A stretch of 36,733 nt of DNA from a virus. Positions 1 through 6,496 of this stretch are shown one piece after another. Both the position numbers and the translations under genes were made by a program. Below the pieces are notes generated by a model that made no database searches, was not told the DNA's origin, and saw nothing but the letters and a program-made list of their open reading frames with translations. Numbering within the stretch: position 1 is the first letter of the stretch; each line of letters opens with the position of its first letter. Location of the stretch: positions 1 through 36,733 of the IMG/VR virus record IMGVR_UViG_3300044997_000597. One strand, 5' to 3'.

Positions 1-185
1 ACATTCTTTACGCACCAACGACCATAATCAGTTTCTAAGAAGCTTGTAAGATAGGTGTCTGCAAATACATTTGGATCTTCATCGCCTATAGGGACCCGTG
101 CTAATACTATCCAATCAAAGCATTCACTGTCAATAAGTTTATACATAGGAGTGATGCCTTCAGTAAGTTTAATTTCAGTTGGCAT
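1..185 (-). CDS. Hypothetical protein, partial (3' end outside window)
   Basis: A minus-strand frame opens with ATG at 185 and stays open to the window edge, giving 61 codons (starts MPTEIKLTEG and continues through a D-W-I-V-L-A segment). Its start overlaps the last 11 bases of the methyltransferase gene, the same coupling style seen between other genes of this strand, which supports it being a real downstream cistron. I do not recognise the product and cannot see its C-terminus. Confidence 0.6.
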   Translation of the reverse strand, partial: MPTEIKLTEGITPMYKLIDSECFDWIVLARVPIGDEDPNVFADTYLTSFLETDYGRWCVKN

Positions 186-990
186 ATCTAGTTAGGCTCA
201 ATACTGCATGAAATTCTGGACTTAGATGTTCTGGTTGGGTAACGCTTTCTACCACCCAAGGATGTAATCCTAGTTGACAGGTTATGTTTATATTATATCT
301 AAAACTTTCTGGAGTAAAATACCAAGCATGGATGTCAGCAAATTTCCTTTGCTTTTCATCTCTAGCCCTATCAATCTTATGTCTCAATTGTGTGGCATAG
401 GTTAGGTCAATAGGAATATGTCTTGGATTGGCACCGTGCACTCCATGCCAATGTTCGTAAATATTATTATGTGCAGAATAAACTATATGCTTTAGATAGC
501 TGGCAAAGGTATGTGTATTTCTTTCTTCCAAAAAAGCATCTATCATTTCAGTATATTCACTTTCAGTTTGAAAATGATCATAGCAATATCTTTTATCTGG
601 AACAGTCACAAAAAATTTAGTATGTAAAGCTGCCGCCAAACTAGCCATCTCATTTAAATGATTTATAATATCTGGATAATGTTCAATATTGTGAGCACTA
701 TATAAACAGTCAAACTTTAGATTAGTATGAAAGCTAGGTCTCTTGGCAGGATCTACCAATATATCAATATGTTCTGGGATTTCAGTAGTAACTGTTTCAG
801 TAGCATATCTTGTTATTTCTTCTCTAATTTGGTCACTGGTAAAACAATCCATATATTGAAGATTAACAAAATCTTTTTTAAGTAGAGTTGGACGATTATA
901 TGGTCCTATTTCTAATATTCTTGAATTTCTTGGAATAAATTTAATAAATTCATCTTTACTAATGACATTAGGAAGTGTAACTGGATTCAT
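175..990 (-). CDS. Class I SAM-dependent methyltransferase-like protein
   Basis: A 271-residue protein. Residues 25-34 (ILEIGPYNRP) match the glycine-rich SAM-binding loop at the end of strand 1 of Rossmann methyltransferases. An acidic residue (D48) follows strand 2, and residues 94-107 (D-C-L-Y-S-A-H-N-I-E-H-Y-P-D) resemble the strand-4 region of glycan-cluster methyltransferases. A longer reading starting at a TTG is possible, but the ATG at 990 overlaps the TAA of the upstream gene (TAATG), so translational coupling favours it. It is the last complete gene of the early minus-strand block. The substrate cannot be read from sequence; a sugar or other small molecule is as likely as nucleic acid. 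The family call is fairly firm, the substrate unknown. Confidence 0.7.
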   Translation of the reverse strand: MNPVTLPNVISKDEFIKFIPRNSRILEIGPYNRPTLLKKDFVNLQYMDCFTSDQIREEITRYATETVTTEIPEHIDILVDPAKRPSFHTNLKFDCLYSAHNIEHYPDIINHLNEMASLAAALHTKFFVTVPDKRYCYDHFQTESEYTEMIDAFLEERNTHTFASYLKHIVYSAHNNIYEHWHGVHGANPRHIPIDLTYATQLRHKIDRARDEKQRKFADIHAWYFTPESFRYNINITCQLGLHPWVVESVTQPEHLSPEFHAVLSLTRYAN

Positions 991-1274
991 TACCAATACC
1001 CCAAAGCTCTACCGAATCCAAATAGATGGACACAGGCAAAATAACAAGTTAACAGAAATGGCCAAGCCAGCTGTCTACGCCAATAAGCTAGTATACTAAA
1101 AACTGCGCCGATAAAACTAATTGGGTAAATGTATTTCATTGGAGGATTATAAGCCATCCAAGCAATGGCAAATGTAGAGCTTATTACGCATAGACTGGCC
1201 ATCATTTCTAAGTAGAAGGCTTTACGATCTGTTGTATAACTTTGATGCCAAAAGGCCTTAACTTTTTTTAACAT
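990..1274 (-). CDS. Small membrane protein, about three TM segments
   Basis: A 94-residue protein. A short charged N-terminus (about residues 1-22) is followed by hydrophobic stretches near residues 25-42, 48-65 and 70-88, separated by polar or aromatic turns (N-P-P-M-K-Y and W-R-R-Q), consistent with three membrane helices. The ATG at 1274 lies 4 bases after the stop of the previous cistron and its own TAA overlaps the methyltransferase ATG, so it is embedded in the operon. No family recognised. Its position in a block behind host-type promoters suggests an early inner-membrane function, which is inference only. Confidence 0.6.
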   Translation of the reverse strand: MLKKVKAFWHQSYTTDRKAFYLEMMASLCVISSTFAIAWMAYNPPMKYIYPISFIGAVFSILAYWRRQLAWPFLLTCYFACVHLFGFGRALGYW

Positions 1275-1278
1275 AATC

Positions 1279-1560
1279 TTATATACCTGTATTATCTAAG
1301 GTGTCATTGTACTTCAGTTTTAGTAACATAGTCATTTCTTCAGTCATTTCTAATCTACGACGATATAAAATATAACTGTCGTCATCAGTCTCACGCCAAG
1401 TTGCTCCTTCCTTATCCGCATAAGTATTACGGACCCAATCGATAATTTCCTTTTTAAGTGCCACTAGGTACCAACCATCTGGTACGCGAAATAGAATATT
1501 TACATTGGGCTCTTTGGCAAATAAAGGGACATCCAACTTAAAACTTGTTAATCTAGCCAT
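1279..1560 (-). CDS. Small early protein, distant member of the C-terminal F-x-L-R-W family
   Basis: A 93-residue soluble protein starting at ATG 1560. It has a Y-I-L-Y-R-R-R segment followed by M-L-L-K-L-K-Y. That is the same layout as the C-terminal signature of four small neighbours (aromatic strand, 8-10 polar residues, then [W/M]-[F/L]-x-L-[R/K]-[W/F/Y]). The match is looser and the protein has a longer tail than the others, so membership in the family is tentative. No catalytic motif is visible. Function unknown. Confidence 0.6.
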   Translation of the reverse strand: MARLTSFKLDVPLFAKEPNVNILFRVPDGWYLVALKKEIIDWVRNTYADKEGATWRETDDDSYILYRRRLEMTEEMTMLLKLKYNDTLDNTGI

Positions 1561-1575
1561 GATATCCTATATTGT

Positions 1576-1794
1576 TCAAAGCCATTTTAGTGTAAACCAA
1601 GTTGCCCATTTTTCCTCATAGAAAAAGAATACAGCATCTCTTGGCTCAGAATAATTACTATCAAAATCATATAAAGAAGGTATAAACCTAAAATCAAAAT
1701 CACGCCCTTGTTCTAAGCCCTGTTTTTTAAGTTCCTTCACCATGTCTATGAGTTGACCTGTTATCTCATTAGGTACAGTGACTTGAATACTCAT
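1576..1794 (-). CDS. Small early protein with C-terminal W-F-T-L-K-W motif
   Basis: A 72-residue protein with ATG at 1794. Its C-terminus (F-F-F-Y-E-E-K-W-A-T-W-F-T-L-K-W-L) carries the motif shared with its neighbours at 2123-2326, 2335-2523 and 2516-2722. No Shine-Dalgarno sequence precedes the ATG. An AATATATA stretch sits 4 bases upstream (1799-1806 on the minus strand), resembling a degenerate late or -10 element, but this is weak. The 58-base gap before it is one of the few breaks in this block. Function unknown. Confidence 0.6.
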   Translation of the reverse strand: MSIQVTVPNEITGQLIDMVKELKKQGLEQGRDFDFRFIPSLYDFDSNYSEPRDAVFFFYEEKWATWFTLKWL

Positions 1795-1852
1795 ACACTA
1801 TATATTAGATTTTTTTTGCTAGACCTTTAAATATGATTAAAATGTAGCTTAT

Positions 1853-2110
1853 TTAATTTATATCTTGTCCCCATAAGCGCACTGCTAAAATGCTATCAGA
1901 ACAGCCTTGTTCATATCCATCCCAATAAGGCTCATACCTACTACCATCTTTACTATAACGCCAACTGTTTATGTCTTTTTCTATGTCCGCAAGCATCAAC
2001 CTAACAAAGCGTTCCAGTGCTGGACGATCCAAGTGAGCAAGATAAAGACGTCCACCTGCAAGGTTTATTATCTCATCTAATTTGTTATTAAATGTAGTAC
2101 CATCATTCAT
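1853..2110 (-). CDS. Hypothetical small early protein
   Basis: An 85-residue protein using the ATG at 2110; a TTG three codons upstream is a less likely alternative. It contains a predicted helical segment (residues about 10-45, rich in L, A, R, E) followed by a W-R-Y-S-K-D-G-S-R-Y-E-P-Y-W-D-G-Y stretch rich in aromatic residues, then a hydrophobic C-terminus. It does not carry the F-x-L-R-W ending of its neighbours. No family recognised. It sits 12 bases after the stop of the preceding cistron, so it is likely co-transcribed. Confidence 0.55.
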   Translation of the reverse strand: MNDGTTFNNKLDEIINLAGGRLYLAHLDRPALERFVRLMLADIEKDINSWRYSKDGSRYEPYWDGYEQGCSDSILAVRLWGQDIN

Positions 2111-2122
2111 AATGATCAAATT

Positions 2123-2326
2123 TTAATAATTATCATTAAACCATCTTAATTTAAACCAATTAGCATCGCTTTCATTTTTGAAAGTAAATACACCTTCGCC
2201 TACGTAATAAAAGGTATGTGGTTGAAAGTTTTGGTCACACCAGGCTAAGCAGTAACACCAGCCAACTTTACTTTGAACGGGCTGTTGTACACTAACAACT
2301 TCCCAACCTTGCCAATCCTTACTCAT
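2123..2326 (-). CDS. Small early protein with C-terminal W-F-K-L-R-W motif
   Basis: A 67-residue protein, ATG at 2326. The C-terminal part reads F-T-F-K-N-E-S-D-A-N-W-F-K-L-R-W-F, an almost textbook copy of the motif shared by this tandem family. The N-terminal half is aromatic-rich (W-Q-G-W, W-C-Y-C-L-A-W-C) and predicted to be mostly beta. Members of this sort recur in marine T4-like phages as short hypotheticals, as far as I recall, but I know of no assigned function. The gene lies 8 bases downstream of the next family member, so the pair is translated from one message. Confidence 0.6.
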   Translation of the reverse strand: MSKDWQGWEVVSVQQPVQSKVGWCYCLAWCDQNFQPHTFYYVGEGVFTFKNESDANWFKLRWFNDNY

Positions 2327-2334
2327 CTTTTATT

Positions 2335-2523
2335 TTAAGAAAACCTTAATGCAAACCAATTTCGATTAGATTCTGACTTGAAGTAGATATATGGATGCAG
2401 TATTTTAGCACCAAACTCTTTTTCAAGCCAAGTTGGGAATCCTAATTTGCCACCCATCCAAATATTTGTATAATAAAAGTTTATAGCATAATCAAGATAA
2501 GGTATTACATCCAGTTTATACAT
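2335..2523 (-). CDS. Small early protein with C-terminal W-F-A-L-R-F motif
   Basis: A 62-residue protein. I use the internal ATG at 2523 rather than the longer open frame because GGAG lies five bases before it and the start then overlaps the end of the upstream family member by 8 bases, the usual coupling pattern here. The C-terminus (I-Y-F-K-S-E-S-N-R-N-W-F-A-L-R-F-S) is a clear copy of the family motif. The rest is short and aromatic. Function unknown. Confidence 0.6.
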   Translation of the reverse strand: MYKLDVIPYLDYAINFYYTNIWMGGKLGFPTWLEKEFGAKILHPYIYFKSESNRNWFALRFS

Positions 2524-2722
2524 CGCCACTCCAACGTAGAATAAACATGTCACGTTGAGTAGGCCTTTTAAAGCTCCACAGTGAATGTGTCATTTGCTTA
2601 CCGCAGTTATTCTCAGTGCACCATGCATTAATTTCTTCTATTTTCTTTGGAGTCAGACTATCACCTTCAATCACCACACCAGGTAGTTTGAATAGACCAA
2701 CTTCTACGCAACTTATTTTCAT
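2516..2722 (-). CDS. Small early protein with C-terminal M-F-I-L-R-W motif
   Basis: A 68-residue protein starting at ATG 2722. It ends with W-S-F-K-R-P-T-Q-R-D-M-F-I-L-R-W-S, another copy of the motif shared with the next three motif-bearing cistrons, and has a helical middle (T-P-K-K-I-E-E-I-N-A-W). Two cysteines (C34 and C39 region, C-T-E-N-N-C) are specific to this copy. The 32-base gap upstream is AT-rich and contains TATTAT and TATACA, but no convincing -35 box, so a separate promoter is not claimed. Confidence 0.6.
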   Translation of the reverse strand: MKISCVEVGLFKLPGVVIEGDSLTPKKIEEINAWCTENNCGKQMTHSLWSFKRPTQRDMFILRWSGDV

Positions 2723-2754
2723 TTTAGGTATGTATAATACATAGAAATCTACCC

Positions 2755-3120
2755 TTATTTTACTTCCTTCACATGTTTACAGGTTTTTCTAAATTCATAG
2801 CCTGGACAGGTACAAGACCATTTTCCGTTTATTTTATACAGTTCATAGATATTACCTTTACTACCTTCTATTATACGGCGTTCTGCTGCGCCAACAAATT
2901 CATCTAAAATAAACAATTCATGTGGTTGGCTCTTTATAATTAAATTCCTATCAATAACACGGATTTTAAAATCTTCTAGGCCTGTAGTAAGGCACAGATA
3001 TTGCTTGCTATCAACGTGCTTAAGGGTAACCTCCTCACCTTCATATTCATAGAACTCAGGCATTGGATAGGGAAAACGATCTTTAAATGGGTATTGTAGA
3101 TTACGAACGGTAACTTTCAT
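2755..3120 (-). CDS. SWIM-type zinc-finger protein
   Basis: A 121-residue protein. The last 24 residues contain C-T-C-P-G-Y-E-F-R-K-T-C-K-H, which is the C-x-C-x(n)-C-x-H ligand pattern of the SWIM zinc-binding domain. Known SWIM domains bind DNA or protein partners and occur in SWI2/SNF2 ATPases, MuDR transposases and bacterial nucleic-acid factors. Here it is joined only to a small N-terminal beta-rich part with no helicase or transposase region. It starts at ATG 3120, 6 bases after the lipoprotein stop. A role in binding host DNA or a host regulator early in infection is plausible but inferred. Confidence 0.65.
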   Translation of the reverse strand: MKVTVRNLQYPFKDRFPYPMPEFYEYEGEEVTLKHVDSKQYLCLTTGLEDFKIRVIDRNLIIKSQPHELFILDEFVGAAERRIIEGSKGNIYELYKINGKWSCTCPGYEFRKTCKHVKEVK

Positions 3121-3126
3121 TTTGCT

Positions 3127-3372
3127 CTATTGCCATTTTGGACGACATTGTTGAGGAATCCCATGATAGCAATTCTGTGCTATGTCTATACAAGCATCAC
3201 ACTTAGCTTGACGTTGCAGTGCCATATAGGGAGGGTTAGGAATTGTGTAAATCCTCTCGCCCCTACATAATTGAACATCATACTCTCTTGTACCAGGACA
3301 TAAAGGAGGTTTGATATCAATACTTGAGCAGCTTGTTAGAGTTATCAGTAAAACTACAGCAAACTTATGCAT
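3127..3372 (-). CDS. Small cysteine-rich lipoprotein
   Basis: An 81-residue protein. The N-terminus M-H-K-F-A-V-V-L-L-I-T-L-T-S-C is a lipoprotein signal peptide: one positive residue, a hydrophobic core and a lipobox L-T-S-C with the acylated cysteine at 15. The mature part is about 66 residues with six further cysteines and several prolines, suggesting disulfides in the periplasm. AGGAAAA lies 7 bases before the ATG at 3372, and a good sigma70 promoter lies just upstream. Early envelope lipoproteins in phages are often superinfection-exclusion proteins; an Rz1-like spanin is the alternative, but no Rz partner is nearby. Function inferred only. Confidence 0.65.
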   Translation of the reverse strand: MHKFAVVLLITLTSCSSIDIKPPLCPGTREYDVQLCRGERIYTIPNPPYMALQRQAKCDACIDIAQNCYHGIPQQCRPKWQ

Positions 3373-3397
3373 GATATTTTCCTAATTAACAATCATA

Positions 3398-3426
3398 AGT
3401 TTATGCGATGTAGCTCATCTTGTCAA
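3398..3426 (-). promoter_or_regulatory. Sigma70-type promoter for the lipoprotein gene
   Basis: On the minus strand TTGACA (3426-3421), a 17-base spacer and TAAACT (3403-3398). The -35 is perfect and the -10 matches 4 of 6. The predicted start near 3391 leaves a leader of roughly 20 bases that contains the AGGA ribosome site. The -35 box overlaps the stop codon of the HAD gene. Confidence 0.6.
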
Positions 3427-3857
3427 GAGCCTGCATTGTAGTTTAAAAACAACTCGCAAAAGTCGCTAAAATGAACAATGGTCTTTTTATCTACATCCAA
3501 ATTAGTTTTTAAATGATCTACAATTTTTTTATCACTTTCGATATAAACATCAATATCGTGTTCGTTGATCATTCTTAACTTGTATTGTTCATTATTTTCT
3601 TTTTCTTGATCTCTTTGGTGTAAAATCATTTTAGGCTGATTAGAAAAATATTTTAATAACCAACTTTTTGTTATGTGCTCAAATTGTGCAGGTCTTCCTG
3701 TTAATAATATCCATTCACCCACTGGTTTGAATACAGGTTGCATATACATAGTCAAATTTAAATATGCATTATGATCACCAAGATCTGGAATATGGTCACA
3801 GTCTGGAATTAATACCCCATCCAAATCAAATGCTGTTATATTACTGTGTTTATTCAT
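3423..3857 (-). CDS. HAD-superfamily phosphatase
   Basis: A 144-residue protein. Residues 9-16 (A-F-D-L-D-G-V-L) are HAD motif I, with the nucleophile Asp and the general-acid Asp two residues later. L-L-T-G-R near residues 52-56 is motif II, and Y-I-E-S-D-K-K near residues 105-111 fits the acidic motif III. The short length implies a capless phosphatase, like the 3'-phosphatase part of T4 polynucleotide kinase or small nucleotidases. It overlaps the phosphoribosyltransferase gene by 8 bases, so the two are probably coupled and may act on nucleotides together. The fold call is strong, the substrate unknown. Confidence 0.75.
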   Translation of the reverse strand: MNKHSNITAFDLDGVLIPDCDHIPDLGDHNAYLNLTMYMQPVFKPVGEWILLTGRPAQFEHITKSWLLKYFSNQPKMILHQRDQEKENNEQYKLRMINEHDIDVYIESDKKIVDHLKTNLDVDKKTIVHFSDFCELFLNYNAGS

Positions 3858-4332
3858 CTCTAAATCTTACTCCATAGTCTTTGCTTATTTTTTTACTGCC
3901 CCAAAAAGGTTCTTCGGCAAAATAAGGAAGCCTTGTACCTTGTATTACTTCGTTTCTTATGTTTTCAGGAGTATTCCAATCTGTATACAATACTGCCCAA
4001 ACAAATTTAGTTTGTGGATAGTTACGTGCCATATATTCTTTGCACCTTAGATAACTATTACCAGTCACAGTGTTGTCATCCACAAAGGCCACACGTTCTG
4101 GATTACTATCTGTCATCAGTAATTTATCTTTACCTGGATAATATATGCCAATATTACGAATGGATAATAGTTGACTTACCCAAGTAGCATATATTAATCC
4201 AGTACGTGCTACACCTACAATATTTGTGGGACTGAAGTGTCCAATAGCCTTTACTATTCTATCAAAATATTCCTCACCCTCGGCGTTGGTCATACACCTC
4301 GGTTGTTCAGGAAAGTCTTTATATTTGTTCAT
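3850..4332 (-). CDS. Phosphoribosyltransferase (PRTase, type I)
   Basis: A 160-residue protein if started at the ATG at 4332. V-A-F-V-D-D-N-T-V-T-G-N-S-Y, about two thirds of the way through, is the PRPP-binding signature (hydrophobic strand, D-D, then T-G-x-[ST]) of orotate, hypoxanthine and adenine PRTases. N-I-V-G-V-A-R-T-G upstream matches the pyrophosphate loop. The frame continues upstream to 4374, but that extension would cover the promoter, so it is rejected. The promoter -10 box ends 7 bases before ATG 4332, implying an essentially leaderless mRNA. An alternative start at 4293 has GAGG three bases before it. It likely works in nucleotide salvage with the HAD phosphatase. Confidence 0.75.
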   Translation of the reverse strand: MNKYKDFPEQPRCMTNAEGEEYFDRIVKAIGHFSPTNIVGVARTGLIYATWVSQLLSIRNIGIYYPGKDKLLMTDSNPERVAFVDDNTVTGNSYLRCKEYMARNYPQTKFVWAVLYTDWNTPENIRNEVIQGTRLPYFAEEPFWGSKKISKDYGVRFRDE

Positions 4333-4339
4333 GCCTTGA

Positions 4340-4368
4340 ATAATACTATATATTAAAGTTAATGTCAA
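4340..4368 (-). promoter_or_regulatory. Sigma70-type early promoter, minus strand
   Basis: TTGACA (4368-4363), a 17-base spacer and TATTAT (4345-4340) on the minus strand. The -35 is perfect and the -10 matches 5 of 6. Transcription would begin at about 4333, next to the A of the PRTase ATG. This is the presumed main promoter of the early minus-strand block. It lies just upstream of the Shine-Dalgarno sequence of the divergent epimerase gene. Confidence 0.65.
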
Positions 4369-4385
4369 CACCAAGGAGGTGTAGA

Positions 4386-5210
4386 ATGCGAATTTTAATA
4401 ACCGGACATCTTGGCTTTATAGGTCGTAATATGTGTGCTTTTTTAAAGCAACAGGAAAATTTACAAATAGATGGTTATGATTGGGATCCTAAGCACTGGC
4501 CTGATGTAAAAAAGTACGACTGGGTGATACATCTAGGTGCATTGGCTGATATGACTGAGACGGATGTTGAAACAATTATGATACAGAATTATGACTTTAG
4601 TGTCTATCTGTTTAGTGAATGTAATAGGTACGGAGTTAACATGCAATATGCAAGTTCTAGTTCTGTATATGGTAATACAAATAATTTTGAAGAATATGCA
4701 CCATGTAAGCCACAGACACCATATGCTTGGTCAAAATATCTAGTAGACAGATGGTTTTTTGGCCAGAAACATAAAATCTATGTTCAAGGATTTAGATATT
4801 TTAATGTCTATGGTAAATGGATGCATTTACGTGGGCGCAGAGCTAATGCTATCTATAAATGGCGTGAACAAGCTAGGAAAGAAGGATTTATTGAAGTTTG
4901 GAGTAATGCAGAGCATATATATAGAGATTGGACGTGGGTAGGTGATGTCTGTCAAATCCATTTAGATTTTATGTCAAACGTGAAAGGTAGTGGAATTTGG
5001 AATGTTGGAGCAGGATTACCACATAGTTTTTTAGATATTGCACAAGTTATAGCAGAACAGGAAAAAGTTCCATTAAAAATAATTCCGATGCCTATTGAGG
5101 AATTACCAAGATTTAGACAAAAAACTTGTGCAGATCTAAAACATCTTAAACAAACTATTGGCAAGCGTAGTTGGTTGAATGTATATGAATGGTTGGATTA
5201 CGATAAATAA
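4386..5210 (+). CDS. NAD(P)-dependent sugar epimerase/dehydratase (extended SDR)
   Basis: A 274-residue extended short-chain dehydrogenase. G-H-L-G-F-I-G at residues 7-13 is the Rossmann GxxGxxG. A-S-S-S-S-V-Y-G (89-96) carries the catalytic Ser, Y-A-W-S-K (113-117) is the YxxxK pair, and G-F-R-Y-F-N-V-Y-G (135-143) is the family signature seen in ADP-heptose and UDP-sugar epimerases. It is slightly shorter than the usual 300-330 residues. The frame extends upstream to 4362, but AAGGAGG at 4374-4380 selects the ATG at 4386. It probably changes a nucleotide sugar used on the host envelope or on virion components. It resembles HldD-type epimerases, but the exact substrate is uncertain. Confidence 0.8.
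   Translation: MRILITGHLGFIGRNMCAFLKQQENLQIDGYDWDPKHWPDVKKYDWVIHLGALADMTETDVETIMIQNYDFSVYLFSECNRYGVNMQYASSSSVYGNTNNFEEYAPCKPQTPYAWSKYLVDRWFFGQKHKIYVQGFRYFNVYGKWMHLRGRRANAIYKWREQARKEGFIEVWSNAEHIYRDWTWVGDVCQIHLDFMSNVKGSGIWNVGAGLPHSFLDIAQVIAEQEKVPLKIIPMPIEELPRFRQKTCADLKHLKQTIGKRSWLNVYEWLDYDK
5202..5209 (+). promoter_or_regulatory. T4-type late promoter octamer GATAAATA, leaderless spacing
   Basis: GATAAATA differs from the T4 late consensus TATAAATA only at the first base. It overlaps the end of the epimerase gene and lies 5 bases before the ATG at 5215. No Shine-Dalgarno sequence is present between them, so transcription would begin at or next to the start codon. Confidence 0.6.
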
Positions 5211-5214
5211 TAGT

Positions 5215-5511
5215 ATGAAAATATACGAGATTTTAGGTGAAAATTGGCAAAAGGTCAATAAAAATGACAATACTGATGGTATGAGTAGTAAGGCCGTAAA
5301 GGCATATCGTAGAGAAAATCCAGGAAGTAAGCTAAAAACAGCAGTGACTACCAAACCAAGTAAGCTAAAGAAAGGTAGTAAGAGTGCTAAACGTCGCAGC
5401 AGTTTCTGTGCAAGGATGAGCGGAATGAAAAAAGCTCATGCAAGTGCCAAGACTAAGAGGAATCCAGACAGTCCAATTAATAAGGCATTACGCCGTTGGA
5501 ACTGCGAATGA
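5215..5511 (+). CDS. DUF6321-type small basic protein, candidate internal head protein
   Basis: A 98-residue, strongly basic protein. The second half (S-S-F-C-A-R-M-S-G-M-K-K, then S-A-K-T-K-R-N-P-D-S-P-I-N-K-A-L-R-R-W-N-C) matches my memory of the DUF6321 family found in marine T4-like phages. The N-terminus M-K-I-Y-E-I-L-G-E-N resembles the capsid-targeting peptide of T4 internal proteins (M-K-T-Y-Q-E-F-I-A-E) and ends in L-G-E, matching the [L/I]-x-E prohead protease cleavage rule. The longer frame from 5179 would ignore the late promoter and is rejected. It is followed by two more genes with similar N-termini. Packaging into the head and injection is inference. Confidence 0.7.
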   Translation: MKIYEILGENWQKVNKNDNTDGMSSKAVKAYRRENPGSKLKTAVTTKPSKLKKGSKSAKRRSSFCARMSGMKKAHASAKTKRNPDSPINKALRRWNCE

Positions 5512-5747
5512 AGGTAGCAGAAATTATAATGGAAGAAGGTAAGGCAAGTCAAAACTTATGTAAAAGTTCTAAGTCTAATAAGGATTTAGGAGCTAGTCAG
5601 TTAAGTAGTTGTATTAGTCAAGGGTTTCGTGCAAGGACGACTCAAAAAAAATTTACCATAAACAAGAAGCGTAAAAGTATAGCAGGGAAAAAAGTCAAGG
5701 GCGGCAATTACGGTGGCCCTTTACCAGTGTGGAAAGGCAACAGCTAA
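5508..5747 (+). CDS. Small basic protein, candidate internal head protein
   Basis: A 79-residue protein rich in Lys and Arg with few acidic residues after the first 11. The N-terminus M-K-V-A-E-I-I-M-E-E is of the same type as the preceding gene and contains I-M-E, a possible prohead protease site. The middle (S-S-C-I-S-Q-G-F-R-A-R-T) and end (K-Y/N-Y-G-G-P-L-P-like, here N-Y-G-G-P-L-P-V-W) look like a conserved nucleic-acid-associated peptide. The ATG overlaps the previous stop (ATGA). A TTG at 5496 is the rejected longer start. Likely co-expressed with DUF6321 from the late promoter at 5202. Function not established. Confidence 0.6.
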   Translation: MKVAEIIMEEGKASQNLCKSSKSNKDLGASQLSSCISQGFRARTTQKKFTINKKRKSIAGKKVKGGNYGGPLPVWKGNS

Positions 5748-6496
5748 TGCGTCTTAAGGAATTTGATATATCAGTACCCATAGGAAGTCGTGGACCAGAT
5801 TGGGTAGACTTACAAAAAGCTTTTGTTAGTTTAGGTTATGACTTAAAAAAATTTGGTATTGATGGAACAGCCAATCCAGAACTCAGAAAAGTCATTTCTC
5901 AATTTGAACGTGATCATAAGTTAACTATCAATGGTAGTCCAGACGCAGAGATGGTCAACTTAATTAATAAGATCATGCGTGATAAAAATATAAATTTCCC
6001 AAAAAGTACGGAAGCCGATATTAAGCCCAAAGTTCAAACTCCTACTAAATTCAATCCAAAGGCTTTGAAATCCAATCCAACAGATTTAGGATCAGTTGAT
6101 CAAGCTATAAAATTCTTTACAAGCAAAGGCTATACTCCAGCGCAAACCGCTGGTATTATAGGAAATCTCAAAGCAGAAAGTGGCCCCAATCTAAATCATA
6201 GAGTAGGAGGCGATGGCGGCAGAGCTTATGGGATAGCACAATGGCACCCCCCAAGACAGGCAACATTCAAGCGTGTATTCGGTAAAGATATTAGAAATAG
6301 CAGTTTTCAAGAACAATTAGAATTTATAGATTGGGAATTAAAAAATACTGAACTTAGAGCAGGACAGATGCTAAGTAAAGCTAGAACACCAAAACAGGCT
6401 GCAATTATATTTGACAAATATTATGAACGTAGTGCAGGATTACATACCAAGCAAAGAGTAGCCTATGCGCAGGAAATAGAACCAAAGTTTACATAA
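5747..6496 (+). CDS. Peptidoglycan-binding domain plus phage tail-lysozyme-type hydrolase
   Basis: A 249-residue protein. Residues about 16-78 resemble a PGBD-1 peptidoglycan-binding domain (W-V-D-L-Q-K-A-F-V-S-L-G-Y and V-I-S-Q-F-E-R-D-H-K-L). Residues about 115-245 match the phage tail lysozyme family: A-G-I-I-G-N-L-K-A-E-S-G (135-146) with E144 as the likely catalytic acid, then A-Y-G-I-A-Q-W (160-166) and Q-E-Q-L-E-F-I-D-W-E-L. A TAATG overlap fixes the ATG at 5747 over the GTG at 5729. There is no signal peptide. The first residues M-R-L-K-E-F resemble the targeting-like N-termini of neighbours. It could be the endolysin, a tail lysozyme or a head-packaged hydrolase. Confidence 0.75.
   Translation: MRLKEFDISVPIGSRGPDWVDLQKAFVSLGYDLKKFGIDGTANPELRKVISQFERDHKLTINGSPDAEMVNLINKIMRDKNINFPKSTEADIKPKVQTPTKFNPKALKSNPTDLGSVDQAIKFFTSKGYTPAQTAGIIGNLKAESGPNLNHRVGGDGGRAYGIAQWHPPRQATFKRVFGKDIRNSSFQEQLEFIDWELKNTELRAGQMLSKARTPKQAAIIFDKYYERSAGLHTKQRVAYAQEIEPKFT

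Noticed and set aside
423-620. Plus-strand frame opposite the methyltransferase
   Set aside because: Lies wholly within a better-supported gene and has no family features.
4336-4366. Plus-strand promoter for the epimerase (TTGAAT...TAATGT)
   Set aside because: Both hexamers match the consensus poorly. A promoter is needed there, but I cannot point to a convincing one.
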